From Pseudoclavibacter sp. CFCC 11306 (GTDB lineage Bacteria; Actinomycetota; Actinomycetes; Actinomycetales; Microbacteriaceae): a DNA stretch of 64,000 nt. Both the position numbers and the translations under genes were made by a program. The stretch covers positions 299,699 to 363,698 of the forward strand of contig NZ_WBKF01000003.1 of NCBI RefSeq assembly GCF_008831235.1. The letters run 5' to 3'. The notes under the pieces were generated by a model that was not told the DNA's origin, made no database searches, and worked only from the letters and a program-made list of their open reading frames with translations. This document shows positions 15,612 to 24,699 of this stretch, piece after piece; the first letter of the stretch is position 1, and each line of letters opens with the position of its first letter.

Positions 15612-16726
15612 AGTGCTGCGATCTTCTTTCTGCGCACGATGAGCACGAAGATCGGGGCGCCGATCAGTGAGGCGATGATGCCGACCTGCACTTCGTCCGG
15701 CCGAACCAGCAGACGCGAGACGACATCCGCCGTCAGCAGCCAGACCGGGCCCAGCATCGCGCTGAACACGGTCACCCACCGCTGATCGGTGCCCACCAGC
15801 CAGCGCGCGAGAAACGGCACGGCGAGGCCGACGAAGCCGATCGGGCCGACGGCGGCCGTGGCGGCTCCGGCGAGCAGGGTGACGGCGATCATGGTGAACA
15901 CGCGGGTGCTCTTGACCCGCACGCCGAGCGCCTTGCCGGTCTCGTCGCCGAGGGCGAGGGCGTTGAGCGAGGGCGACAGCAGCAGCGCGATGATCAGCCC
16001 GACGACGATGAACGGCAACACGAGCACGAGCACATCCCAGCCGCGGCCTTCCAACGACCCGGCGACCCAGAAGCGAAACTCGTTGAAGGCCACCTGGTTG
16101 CCGAGGATGACGGCCTCGGTGAGTGCCTGCAGTGCCGCGCTGATCGCGACGCCGGCCAGAGCGAGGCGCACCGGGGTCGCAGACGAGCGCCCGCTGGCAC
16201 CCAGCGCGTAGACCGCGGCCGAGGCGACGGCGGCGCCGGCGAAGGCGAACCACAGGTAGAAGCTGATGCCGCTGATGCCGGTCAGCGCGACGGCGAGCAC
16301 GACGGCGAACGAGGCGCCCGCATTGACACCGAGGATGCCGGGGTCGGCGAGCGGGTTGCGCGTGAGTGACTGCATGAGGGCTCCTGCCACGCCGAGCGCG
16401 ACGCCGACGATGAGACCCATCGCAGTGCGCGGAATGCGCAGCTCCTGCAGCACGACCGAGTTCTGGCTGCCGTCTGGGGCGAGCAGCAGACGCCAGGTCT
16501 CGCCAAGCGGAATGTCTTTCGACCCGAGTGAGAGGCTCAGCAGCACGGCGAGCGCCAAGGCGACGAGCACACCCGCAAGGGCGGCGACTCTGACGGCGCC
16601 TGGGCGATGGATCTCTTTGGGGCCTGGTCTGTGATCAGTCGTCGCGCTCGGCTTCGACGGGGAGCCAGACCCGGGAGTGCCCGCGCCAGGGGCGCGGGCA
16701 CTCGATGTGGGTGCGACTTGGGTCAT
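15608..16726 (-). CDS. Iron-siderophore ABC transporter permease (FecCD family), first subunit
   Basis: A 372-residue FecCD-type permease, pairing with the next gene to form the channel. Signatures are LRIPRTAMGLIVGVALGVAG, TRNPLADPGILGVNAG, RLALAGVAISA and GPIGFVGLAVPFLARWLVG (ATPase contact). A Pro/Ser/Gly-rich cytoplasmic segment occupies residues 1-45. It starts 57 nt after the wall-anchored beta-propeller gene on the same strand, so that gene and the ABC genes are probably one transcript from the iron-box region near 19.2 kb. Confidence 0.93.
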   Translation of the reverse strand: MTQVAPTSSARAPGAGTPGSGSPSKPSATTDHRPGPKEIHRPGAVRVAALAGVLVALALAVLLSLSLGSKDIPLGETWRLLLAPDGSQNSVVLQELRIPRTAMGLIVGVALGVAGALMQSLTRNPLADPGILGVNAGASFAVVLAVALTGISGISFYLWFAFAGAAVASAAVYALGASGRSSATPVRLALAGVAISAALQALTEAVILGNQVAFNEFRFWVAGSLEGRGWDVLVLVLPFIVVGLIIALLLSPSLNALALGDETGKALGVRVKSTRVFTMIAVTLLAGAATAAVGPIGFVGLAVPFLARWLVGTDQRWVTVFSAMLGPVWLLTADVVSRLLVRPDEVQVGIIASLIGAPIFVLIVRRKKIAAL

Positions 16727-16783
16727 GGTTGGATGTTACCTTGCCAAGCCGTGCAAACATCTGACCAGTCGGCAGACATACTC

Positions 16784-19153
16784 TCAGCCATGCCGGCGAA
16801 GGCGACGCTGAGCGACCAGGATGGCCCCTGCAGCGATGACAGCTGCGCCACCTGCGATGAGGAGCCCCTCATCGAGACCGGTGCGAGCCAGTTTGCCCTC
16901 ACTGCCGTTCGCCTGCGCGGCGTTGCTGTTGTCACCAGCGTTGCCGCTCTGATTGAGGTCAGCGTGGTTCGTGTCATTAGCGGGTGTCTTGGCGTCAGGC
17001 TTCGTGTCATTGTCGCCTGTGCCCGCTCCGTTGTCGTGTTCCTTGTCGTCGTCCTTCTTCACGGGGAAGCCGGTCGGATCGATGCGGAAGATCTGGTTGT
17101 TCTCGTCTGCCTTGTTGACCGCGTACGCGACGCCGTCAGGAGTGACGGTCACATCGTTGGGGTACTGTCCCGCATCGAGGTTGCCGACACGCTCCAACGA
17201 GTCGGCATCGATGACGCTCACGGTGCCACCGGTGCGGTTGGCCGAGTAGACGAAGCGATGCACCGGATCGAAGAAGAGATTGAGTGCGCCGCCACCAGTC
17301 GGAATGCTTTTGACGACCTTGCCGCTGACCGTGTCGACGACGGTGACGTCGCTGTTGCCCTGAGCCGCGATGAACAACTGCTTCTTGACCGGGTCGAAGG
17401 CGGTGCCTGACGCACTGGACAGCTCTCCAAGTTGATAGTAGGTCGCCTTGTTGCCGTTGCGGGTCTCAACCTTCGCTGCACGACCGCCTGAGAGCGAGGT
17501 CGTGTAAAGATCACCGGTCGCCTCGTCGAAGTCGAAGCTCATAACCCCAGTGAACGGTTCCTCCTCGGTTCCAAGAGCGATCGTGTCGACATATTTGTTC
17601 TCATTGAGATCGAAGACCCCGATCGTGTTCGACAGTGACGACCCCACATACGCTTTGTGACTTGTCTCGTCCACAGCGACGTCTCGAGCATGATTGAGCT
17701 CTGGACCTCCCTGAACGTAGACCGGCGCCTTCGTCAGGTCATCAGCGTCGTAGACGACGATGCCATTACCGCTGGTCGCACTGGCGACGACTTTCCGCGC
17801 TGAGTTGTCGATGCCGATGCCGAAGACCTGGATGTCCGCACCCTCTGCGGTCTTTGCAGCCGGGCCGGTCTGCAGCACTGCGAGCGTCTTCGGATCGATC
17901 TTGGCGACGCCGGTCTGTTTGCCCCACTGTGTGAACGTGGCGAACAGGCTGCCGGTCTTCTTGTCGTCCACCAACTGGTACAGTCCCTGCGGTCCAGTCG
18001 CATGCGTGACAGTGAATTTGTCTGCGTTGATCTCGGCGTTGTTGGGCGTGACCTTCTGCCCAAGGTCGACACTCAGGTTCTTCTCGCCCACCCGATACGC
18101 GACCCTGATGTCCTGGCCCACAGGAGCATCCGCAGGAATCGTGAACGAGATCTTCGCACGATTGTCGGCGCCTGCGACAGCAGTCTGGTCAGTGCCCAGC
18201 CAGTTTGCGCCGTCGGGCCCGATTCCGGTCACCTTCGCCCCCTGAGGCAGGTTGCCAAAGGTGATATCGCCCTGAGCACCCTGACTCGGCGTGTTGAATG
18301 AGCTGTCTACCGTGGACGGCACAGCGGTGAAGGGGATGTCGTACGTGCTGTTATCGAGCGAGTTCGTGATGGTGAGCACATGCTCTGAGCCTGCCAGAGC
18401 CGCCCCGGCGTCGAGCAGCACACGATGGTTGAAGTCGCCTGCATCGTTGTCCGGGCCGATCACGTCGGTGGGTTTGCTGTTGAGCATCCACGTACCGGGA
18501 ACCTTCTTGCCGTCCAACTGCGCTGTAAGCTTCGAATCCTTCGGCAGCTTCTTGCCGAAGACCCAAACGCTGACCTTGTTGTCTGCAACGAGAACCTCGT
18601 CAAGGTACATTGTGGCCTCTGTCGCCTGCGGCTCGGCGGTGAAGGTCGCCTTCGGATTCATCGAAGACCCACCGCCGTTGCCGCCGAGGATCTGCACGGT
18701 GTAGCTGCCGGCTTTCAGCGATGGAACGACCAGATCAAATGCGAAGTTCCCGTTGGCATCGGGCAGGTACTTCGCGTCCGAGATCTTGAGGAAGCCACTG
18801 GCATCCCATGTGCCGGCTTCCTGGTTCGGCAGCACGACGCCCGTTCCGCCGGTGAGCAGTTTGACGGCGAACCACTGACGAGGGTTGCCTTCTGGGTCTG
18901 GAGCGACCCCTGTGCCAGTGACGTGAATGGTCGCGCCGTCAAGACCCACGCTGGTCTTGTCGAGCGTGATCTGTGGCGTGGCCGCGACTTCTGCAGCAGC
19001 AGCCGCCGGGCCGAAGGATGCTCCGCTCACGGGAGCGGCATTGGCGATCAGCCCGCCTCCGGCCGTCAAGGTGAGAGCGAGAAGCGCCCCTGCGCCGGTG
19101 ATCGCGGCACTTCGTCGAACGGTTCGGTTCTGCGTAGTGTTCTTTGACATCAT
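16784..19153 (-). CDS. LAXTG-anchored surface protein with beta-propeller, iron-region
   Basis: A 789-residue exported protein. Residues 1-40 are a signal peptide (cleavage after IANA likely). About 55-185 hold a beta-rich module (IHVTGTGV, then KYLPDANGNFAFDLVVPSLKAG) also found in the 794-residue protein of the region. About 190-385 look Ig-like. About 395-690 form a YVTN/YncE-type beta-propeller with blades such as NTIGVFDLNENKYVDTIAL, SDVTVVDTVSGKVVKSIPTG and GTVSVIDADSLERVGNLDAG. An Asp/Asn-rich linker then leads to LARTG at 755-759, a membrane helix and RRLRRHG, a class E-type sortase signal. It precedes the FecCD permease genes by 57 nt and follows an iron-box-like site. I infer a surface role in binding iron complexes; the ligand is unknown. 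It is not an HtaA or NEAT protein by sequence. Confidence 0.85.
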   Translation of the reverse strand: MMSKNTTQNRTVRRSAAITGAGALLALTLTAGGGLIANAAPVSGASFGPAAAAAEVAATPQITLDKTSVGLDGATIHVTGTGVAPDPEGNPRQWFAVKLLTGGTGVVLPNQEAGTWDASGFLKISDAKYLPDANGNFAFDLVVPSLKAGSYTVQILGGNGGGSSMNPKATFTAEPQATEATMYLDEVLVADNKVSVWVFGKKLPKDSKLTAQLDGKKVPGTWMLNSKPTDVIGPDNDAGDFNHRVLLDAGAALAGSEHVLTITNSLDNSTYDIPFTAVPSTVDSSFNTPSQGAQGDITFGNLPQGAKVTGIGPDGANWLGTDQTAVAGADNRAKISFTIPADAPVGQDIRVAYRVGEKNLSVDLGQKVTPNNAEINADKFTVTHATGPQGLYQLVDDKKTGSLFATFTQWGKQTGVAKIDPKTLAVLQTGPAAKTAEGADIQVFGIGIDNSARKVVASATSGNGIVVYDADDLTKAPVYVQGGPELNHARDVAVDETSHKAYVGSSLSNTIGVFDLNENKYVDTIALGTEEEPFTGVMSFDFDEATGDLYTTSLSGGRAAKVETRNGNKATYYQLGELSSASGTAFDPVKKQLFIAAQGNSDVTVVDTVSGKVVKSIPTGGGALNLFFDPVHRFVYSANRTGGTVSVIDADSLERVGNLDAGQYPNDVTVTPDGVAYAVNKADENNQIFRIDPTGFPVKKDDDKEHDNGAGTGDNDTKPDAKTPANDTNHADLNQSGNAGDNSNAAQANGSEGKLARTGLDEGLLIAGGAAVIAAGAILVAQRRLRRHG

Positions 19154-19169
19154 TCCCGACTTCTATGAG

Positions 19170-19188
19170 TTAGTGCAGCCTAATTATC
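19170..19188 (-). promoter_or_regulatory. DtxR/IdeR-like iron box upstream of the LARTG protein gene
   Basis: On the minus strand the sequence contains TTAGGCTGCACTAA, giving 11 of 19 matches to the IdeR/DtxR consensus. It lies 16 nt before the start at 19153, in a 215-nt intergenic space, and would control the surface protein plus the importer genes downstream. Confidence 0.5.
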
Positions 19189-19368
19189 AGCCGCTGAACG
19201 ATGAGACTCTACGCCTCGAGCCCTGACTGCGCCAGAGCGAAATTCGCGTTGCAGATGGGTTGCGATATGTGCACAGACAGAGCTCTCCACAAGCTTGACG
19301 CTCTCGACGTGAACCACGTGTCTGTTGGGCCGTACGGTCCGCTATAGACGGTGAGCCCCCCACTGCTC

Positions 19369-20220
19369 TCATTCAGGCCGTTTCGACCTCACCGGCCAGA
19401 CGAGAACCGCGATGACTCCCGCTGCGACCAGCAGCAGCGTCACGGCGAAGACGACCGTGCCAGCCCACGGAAAGCCGGGCTTGGAGAATGCCGTGTGATC
19501 TGCCGACTGTGCCGCCTCACTGCTGTCTGCAGCAGCCGAGGAATCCACGCTGCTGCTTCCGCCGTTGGAGGCCCCGCCCGCGATCGGCAGCTCGTCGTCG
19601 GTCACCGATTTGGCGGCCTGAGCCGGGTCTGGAGCCGGCACCATCAATACGGCCCCGTCGCCGACGGTCTTCTGCTGCTCGACCTGCTGGGTCATGGCCG
19701 ACCCGCCGCCTTCGACCGTCGCGCTTCCTCCCTGTGCCGACGAAGCGCTCTTGGGAACGACTTTGAACTCGCTGTTTCCACGGTTGGAGGTCGCAGGTGT
19801 GTCTGTCAGAAAACGCAGCCAATAAGAGCCAGCGGTGAGATCATTCGGGATCACGATCGTTCCGCTGGCCCGCCCGCTGGCGTCACTCTGCACGCGGGTC
19901 ACGACGCACGACCCATAGCGAACACCCTGGCCGCAGTATTGGCCGTCAGCGATCTTGACACTGATCTGACGGTTCGCGGGGAACCCGGTCACAGTGAATG
20001 AGAGAGGCTCCCCAGCGCTCACCGAGCGAGAGCTGACCGTAGAACTCGTACCCGGACTGTCTGGGCTCGCCCCCGCCGGAGGCAGAGCGGATGCAATCGA
20101 AGAGGCGCCGAAGGTCAACGCAAGCGTCGCGGCCGCCGCAGCCAGCATCCGCCGGCCGATGCGCACCCAGCTGCGTGCCGGGTCGCGGTTCGTTTGGGTC
20201 TCATCGCTGTTGTGCCTCAT
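19369..20220 (-). CDS. Secreted membrane-anchored protein with Ig-like domain, iron-region
   Basis: A 283-residue protein with a signal sequence (residues ~18-46, ending ASALPPAG). One Ig-like beta domain follows at about 60-155 (SVSAGEPLSFTVTGFPANRQISVKIADG) with two cysteines (QYCGQG and GSCVVTR) likely bonded. A low-complexity Ser/Ala/Gly stretch then leads to a C-terminal membrane helix ending WPVRSKRPE. It lacks an LPXTG/LAXTG motif, so it is probably held by the helix. Its ATG overlaps the stop of the 794-residue protein gene by 4 nt, making it the third gene of a coupled set that starts with the siderophore-binding lipoprotein. No specific function is recognised. Confidence 0.75.
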   Translation of the reverse strand: MRHNSDETQTNRDPARSWVRIGRRMLAAAAATLALTFGASSIASALPPAGASPDSPGTSSTVSSRSVSAGEPLSFTVTGFPANRQISVKIADGQYCGQGVRYGSCVVTRVQSDASGRASGTIVIPNDLTAGSYWLRFLTDTPATSNRGNSEFKVVPKSASSAQGGSATVEGGGSAMTQQVEQQKTVGDGAVLMVPAPDPAQAAKSVTDDELPIAGGASNGGSSSVDSSAAADSSEAAQSADHTAFSKPGFPWAGTVVFAVTLLLVAAGVIAVLVWPVRSKRPE

Positions 20221-22601
20221 GCCGACCTCCTGCTGCGTGCGATGCCGAGAATCGTGGTCGCCGCGAGCCCCAGGGCCAACGTTCCGAAGGCTGCGATAAG
20301 CAGCGGGCCGTTCCAGTTCGTGGGGGTGACCAGCCCTGCAACCGGCTTTGTGTTCTCGAAGCTCTTGCGGCTGCTCTCTCCTGGCAGGTTGCCGTCGACC
20401 CAGCCGACGAGTTCTCCCTGCTGCCCGACGAAGCTGAACTTGTGGTCTCCCGGCTCAAGATCGACGATGTCGAACCGCACCTTCTTCTCTGCGTCGAGCT
20501 GCAGCCAGTCCACTCCCTGTGGGCCGGGCCATGTGTGCAGATACACCCAGTCACCAGGTTCGAGACTGTTGAACGTGGTCGTCAGAACCGTGCCGTCCTG
20601 TTCAACTTCGACGTCGCCACGGTTGAGATCGGTCAGGTCGTCTTCGGCCAGCACCGGAGCCGCCGGGGTGATCAACGGGCGTTGCCCCGCCGCGGCTTCG
20701 CCGATGCTCACGAGGCTGTTGCCTGACGCCTTCAGCGTGAGGTTGCTGTTGCCGGTGCTCCCTGACGCCTGCTGCACGACGACCGTATCGGACGCGCCGC
20801 CATCCTGCGGCTGCGGGCGCGGGTCGGGCGAATCTGTGCCGATGCCGAATTCGAGTTTGACGGAACGGCCGCGATCGCCGCTGCGTGAGCTACCGGTCAG
20901 CAGGGTGACCTCGTGTGATTCACCGGTCTTCCACTCGCTGCCGGCGGCTGCGAGCGTGGAAGAGTTCGCCCGGGTCGGAATCGGAACATCGACGACGAAA
21001 TCACCGTTGTCATCGGCTTTGAAGTAACTGAAGATGTTGCTGACGGTGCCACCGCCGCTGCAGGTATTGGAAGAGTCCGTCTTGGGCGGATTCGATGGCT
21101 CAACCTTGCCGTCCTCGAACTTCACAGCGAAGCATGAGCCAAGGTCTCCGTCCGCAGTCTTCCACCCCCGCCCCTCTAAGTGGAGTCGGCCTTGCTCGGC
21201 TACGGCTTTGACCATGCAGAGTTTCAGCTGGGGCTCCGCTGCGGTCGTCACGTCTTGGGTTCGGCAGTTCCAACCTTCTTCTCTGATTCCTCCGGATACT
21301 CCGTTCGAGCCGCCACCGGTCGCCAGAATCAACGGTGCGATGTTCTGCGCTATCCCTTCGTCATTGGTCGCTGTCACCCGGTAGAGATCGCCGTTCTGAT
21401 CGGGTGACATTCTCCCAGGGAGGTTCGCAGTCAGGGCCCCTCGTTGCGAATCCGGGCCTTGAATCCTCTGCCACGTGACGCCAGAATCGTGCGAACGCTC
21501 CCACACCACGCTGGGGATCGGCGACGCATCAAGGTTCACCTCAGTCTCGAACTTTCCATCGCCTTTGTCGGCCACGGTCTGCGGCTGCATCCGTTGGGTG
21601 AAGACGGGTGCTTGCGCACGTTCCACAGCGAACGGCTGGGACGCAGCTTCTTCTCCATCTGTCTTGGCTGTCAGAAGATAGCTGCCCGAGGCCAGCCCCT
21701 TGGGAATTGTCACAGCGACGGTTGCAGCGCCATCTGACGAGAGCACCGTCTTCGCGACGTCTGCTGCGGTCAGCGGCCAAGACTGCCCGTTGGGCCTGTC
21801 TTCTTGGAGGACGAGGGCGGCCGTCTGCCCTGCAGATTTCGTGAATCCGCTGAGCTCAAACGTCGCACTGTAGCCGCTGGTGATGGTACTCCCAGGTTCG
21901 GGCGCGACGGAGGGGCTGGACGTGTCGGGTTTGGGCCCGACCAGGAACTTCGCGTACTGGCTGACTCCCTCGCCACCGTCACCGGAACCGCCCAAGACGC
22001 GCACCCAGTGCACACCATCTGAGAGACTCGGGCTGAGCCTGAGCTCAACGGACATGTCACCGTTCGCATTGGGCAGGTATCGGGTATCGGTGACTGTCAC
22101 ACCACCCTGATCGATTTTGCCGTTCGGCTGTTCGGCAGCCAAACGCGTGTGATCATCATCATTGACGTCGTCGATCTTGAAGGTGAGTTGCCCCGTTCCT
22201 TCAGGGCGCTGAGCCATTCCCTGACCGGTCACAGTGATCGCATCGCCCGGGCTGACCTTGCGACAGTTGGAAACCGCGATAGAGCCCTGGTCCTGTCCGT
22301 TTGGTCTCGGGGTGCCCTGCGTTGTCAGATCCTCGCAGCGATCATCCTGCGCTGCAGCGCTATCGGACACTGCTCGAATGGTCTGCAGCGATTCCGCTGG
22401 AGATCCGCTGCCAAGGATTTGCACGCTCCCACCGTCAGTCTCTCCTGACGCTCCCGTCGCAGCCGAAGCCGGCATTGCGCCGAGCGCACCAAGCGCCAAC
22501 AGGCCAGCTGCGGCGAATGCGGTGAGGTTGCGAACGGCGGTGAATGATCGGTCGAGCACGCTCACGTCGTGTCTCGTATCTTTGACTCTCTTCTGCATCA
22601 C
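20217..22601 (-). CDS. Large multi-domain surface protein, membrane-anchored, iron-region
   Basis: A 794-residue exported protein with a signal sequence (residues ~20-48, PASAATG). Several beta-sandwich modules follow: AITVTGQGMAQRPEG with RYLPNANGDMSVEL (about 125-215), Ig-like segments to about 400, a second copy-like module LHLEGRGWKTADGDLGSCFAVKF with ADDNGDFVVDVPIPTRANS (about 470-610), and a membrane-proximal domain DDLTDLNRGDVEVEQ to GELVGWVDG (about 660-740). That last domain is also present in the 1,104-residue LAHTG protein. It ends with one helix and RSRRSA, without a sorting motif. The ATG overlaps the stop of the siderophore-binding lipoprotein gene by 4 nt, so the two are co-translated. 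I infer a surface partner of the importer; no enzymatic motif is seen. Confidence 0.82.
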   Translation of the reverse strand: MMQKRVKDTRHDVSVLDRSFTAVRNLTAFAAAGLLALGALGAMPASAATGASGETDGGSVQILGSGSPAESLQTIRAVSDSAAAQDDRCEDLTTQGTPRPNGQDQGSIAVSNCRKVSPGDAITVTGQGMAQRPEGTGQLTFKIDDVNDDDHTRLAAEQPNGKIDQGGVTVTDTRYLPNANGDMSVELRLSPSLSDGVHWVRVLGGSGDGGEGVSQYAKFLVGPKPDTSSPSVAPEPGSTITSGYSATFELSGFTKSAGQTAALVLQEDRPNGQSWPLTAADVAKTVLSSDGAATVAVTIPKGLASGSYLLTAKTDGEEAASQPFAVERAQAPVFTQRMQPQTVADKGDGKFETEVNLDASPIPSVVWERSHDSGVTWQRIQGPDSQRGALTANLPGRMSPDQNGDLYRVTATNDEGIAQNIAPLILATGGGSNGVSGGIREEGWNCRTQDVTTAAEPQLKLCMVKAVAEQGRLHLEGRGWKTADGDLGSCFAVKFEDGKVEPSNPPKTDSSNTCSGGGTVSNIFSYFKADDNGDFVVDVPIPTRANSSTLAAAGSEWKTGESHEVTLLTGSSRSGDRGRSVKLEFGIGTDSPDPRPQPQDGGASDTVVVQQASGSTGNSNLTLKASGNSLVSIGEAAAGQRPLITPAAPVLAEDDLTDLNRGDVEVEQDGTVLTTTFNSLEPGDWVYLHTWPGPQGVDWLQLDAEKKVRFDIVDLEPGDHKFSFVGQQGELVGWVDGNLPGESSRKSFENTKPVAGLVTPTNWNGPLLIAAFGTLALGLAATTILGIARSRRSA

Positions 22602-23647
22602 TGAGCTCCGTCGAGTTTCTGCTGCACATCAGTGATCAGCGAGTCCATCAGGATCGGACCGCCGGTCGATGTCCACCGGGACCCGTCGACCAGAAAGACA
22701 TGCTGCTGTTTGTAGACGTTGAGATCGGTGAACCCGGGCACGGCTACGGCCTGACGCAGCGCATCCTTCGCGCCCTGCTCGTCGGTCGCACCGCCGGCAT
22801 CCGCGTTGCCGACGGATGAGCCGCCAAGCGTGCCGAAGAACATGTAGTCAGCGTCGATCTCGCTCAGGTTCTCGAGCGAGACCGGCTCGGAGTGACCGGC
22901 ACCAGCTCGGTCCTGGTTCTCGGGACGCTTGAGGCCGAGGTCTTCGAGAGCCTGCCCGGGCAGGAGCTCTTTCAAGATCAGCGATGCCGTGTTGCCCTGC
23001 CAGCGAACGATGGAGAACGTCTTGTCCTGGTAGGTGCCGAGACCTGATTTGACCTGCTGGACATGGTCGTCGTAGTTCTGAACGACCTTCTTACCGTCAT
23101 CGGCTTTGTTCAGCGCATCGGCCACGATGCCGAAGTTGTCTCGCCAAGAGCCACCGGCCTCGCCTGCGACCACCACGGGGGCGATCGCCTTGAGCTGCTG
23201 AATCTGTGCATCGTCGTTGATGCTCGTGCCATCGGTGAGAATCAGATCGGGCTTGAGTTTGCCGATCTCTTCGAAGTTGGGGTTCGCGACATCGCTGACG
23301 ATCGGAATGCTCGCAGCGCGGTCTCCGAGGTATCCCGGCGCTGTCTTCTGCCCGCGGCCTGAGGTCGTTCCCGCTGGTGTCACATCTAAGGCGAGCGCAC
23401 CGTCAAGTGTCGGCTCGCTCAGGGTGACGACCTTCTTCGGGGAGGCCGGAATCGTCACCTCCGCGCCGGTTGAGTCTGTGATGGTGCGGTTTCCTTGTGC
23501 ATCAGCGGTGCTGTCGGAGCTGCCACCTGAGACGACACCGCAGCCCGCGAGCCCCAAAGAGACAGCAAGCGCGGCGAAGAGACCGATCATTCGAGCTGCG
23601 CCTCTGCGGCGTCGGGCAGTTGCAGAACCTTCACGGCGTGATGACAC
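22598..23647 (-). CDS. Iron-siderophore ABC transporter substrate-binding lipoprotein (FecB/FepB type)
   Basis: A 349-residue lipoprotein. The lipobox LGLAGC puts the lipidated Cys at residue 36. The mature part is a cluster-III periplasmic-binding fold: RTITDSTGAEVTIPASPKKVV opens the first lobe, then FEEIGKLKPDLILTDG, a long bridging helix, and the second lobe with DADYMFFGTLGG. It should deliver ferric siderophore (or haem) to the FecCD permeases encoded 6-9 kb downstream on the same strand. Its position as first gene of a coupled trio with two surface proteins, rather than next to the permeases, is unusual. The start is a GTG at 23647. A palindromic iron-box-like site lies 30 nt upstream. 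Confidence 0.92.
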   Translation of the reverse strand: MSSRREGSATARRRRGAARMIGLFAALAVSLGLAGCGVVSGGSSDSTADAQGNRTITDSTGAEVTIPASPKKVVTLSEPTLDGALALDVTPAGTTSGRGQKTAPGYLGDRAASIPIVSDVANPNFEEIGKLKPDLILTDGTSINDDAQIQQLKAIAPVVVAGEAGGSWRDNFGIVADALNKADDGKKVVQNYDDHVQQVKSGLGTYQDKTFSIVRWQGNTASLILKELLPGQALEDLGLKRPENQDRAGAGHSEPVSLENLSEIDADYMFFGTLGGSSVGNADAGGATDEQGAKDALRQAVAVPGFTDLNVYKQQHVFLVDGSRWTSTGGPILMDSLITDVQQKLDGAQ

Positions 23648-23676
23648 GAGACTGTGACCTCCAATTCTTCAGCCTG

Positions 23677-23692
23677 TCAGGCACTCACCTGA
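23677..23692 (-). promoter_or_regulatory. Palindromic iron-box-like operator upstream of the binding lipoprotein gene
   Basis: TCAGGCACTCACCTGA has perfect 5-nt arms (TCAGG/CCTGA). On the minus strand it reads TCAGGTGAGTGCCTGA, agreeing at seven of the first nine positions with the DtxR/IdeR consensus. It lies between the lipoprotein gene and the divergent AraC regulator gene. Confidence 0.5.
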
Positions 23693-23895
23693 CGGCTACC
23701 ACCGCCCTATAGGCAGAGACACATGCCGGTCTAGTCAAACCGTTCTGAAAGATGCTCCCAAGGCCAGGGCCCCGTAGATTCTGATCCGACAGAATGACTA
23801 TGCTAAAGAGACATTTTTTGAATCATCCGACCTCAGTGTGTACTTCCTTACACATCGGCCTGGTGATGACGCCGACAGTTCGGGAGCCTGATTAG

Positions 23896-24579
23896 GTGCA
23901 AGCCCATGCGCACTCGTTGTTCTGGCCGCCTACGGGCGAGCTGGAGGTCGTCGTCAATGCCGAGCGATGGCCTGCCGGACCAACACAGGCCGTCTGGGTT
24001 CCGGCGTCAACGAGTTTTCGCGTCGAACCAGCGCGGCACAGCCCTCTCTTTCGAGTCGCGGTGCCGACCGTAGCGCACGGCGCTCAGTCCCTGCCAGAGC
24101 TGCCGAGAGTCGTTCCTGTGGACGTGGATCTGCGGACCAGCATTCTCACGTACATTTCTGGCCGGCTTCGAGGCGCTCAGCTTGACGTGCAGCCTGTAGT
24201 TGATGCACTACGGAGGGTCGGACGACCGCAGGTATCAGTCACGCAGCCAGTGAACGCGACCGCACGCGAGCTGGCGATCGCCATCGAAAGGCAGCCGGCA
24301 TCCCCGCCCTCATTGACTCAGTGGGCCGCAGATAGCGGCACCAGCACCCGCACGCTGCTCCGCCGATTCCGAGCCGAATCCGGCTGCACTGTCGCACAGT
24401 ACACTCTGCGGGTGCGGATGCGCCTGGCCTTGAAACTCCTCGACCAGAACGTCTCACTCACAGACGTGGCGCTGCAATGCGGGTACAGGTCGACGACCAG
24501 TTTTCTCGCAGCATTCCGCAGAACGTTCGGGGCCCCTCCGGCAGCATACGGATACGCCTTCAACGAGCAGCCCGAATAA
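23896..24579 (+). CDS. AraC-family transcriptional regulator (cupin + HTH), iron-region
   Basis: A 227-residue regulator. An N-terminal cupin-type sensing domain (HAHSLFWPPTGELEVVV to WVPASTSFRVEP) is followed by a double helix-turn-helix AraC DNA-binding domain in the last ~100 residues (LTQWAADSGTSTRTLLRRFRAESG, then LTDVALQCGYRSTTSFLAAFRRTFGAPPAAY). It starts with a GTG at 23896 behind GGGAG and is divergent from the siderophore-binding lipoprotein gene, so it probably controls that operon. By analogy with DtxR-controlled AraC regulators such as RipA of Corynebacterium it may act in the iron response; this is inference. A hairpin terminator follows it. Confidence 0.9.
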   Translation: MQAHAHSLFWPPTGELEVVVNAERWPAGPTQAVWVPASTSFRVEPARHSPLFRVAVPTVAHGAQSLPELPRVVPVDVDLRTSILTYISGRLRGAQLDVQPVVDALRRVGRPQVSVTQPVNATARELAIAIERQPASPPSLTQWAADSGTSTRTLLRRFRAESGCTVAQYTLRVRMRLALKLLDQNVSLTDVALQCGYRSTTSFLAAFRRTFGAPPAAYGYAFNEQPE

Positions 24580-24598
24580 CGGACGCCTCCCAAACAGA

Positions 24599-24640
24599 AA
24601 GTGTGGGGCCGAAGATGAGAACACCTTCGACCCCACACTT
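24599..24640. terminator. Bidirectional hairpin terminator between the AraC gene and the LAHTG protein gene
   Basis: AAGTGTGGGGCCGAAG pairs with CTTCGACCCCACACTT across a short loop. It lies 20 nt after the AraC stop and 60 nt before the end of the convergent surface-protein gene. No long T tract is present. Confidence 0.75.
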
Positions 24641-24699
24641 GAGTGCCGAGAGTCACACGCTCTCAGGGCAGTTCAACCCTATGCGCGAGACCCAAATGG

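Noticed and set aside
23892..23904. TTAGGTGCAAGCC at the start of the first AraC gene as an iron box
   Set aside because: Only six of the consensus positions match and there is no palindrome. The better site at 23677-23692 serves the same intergenic region.
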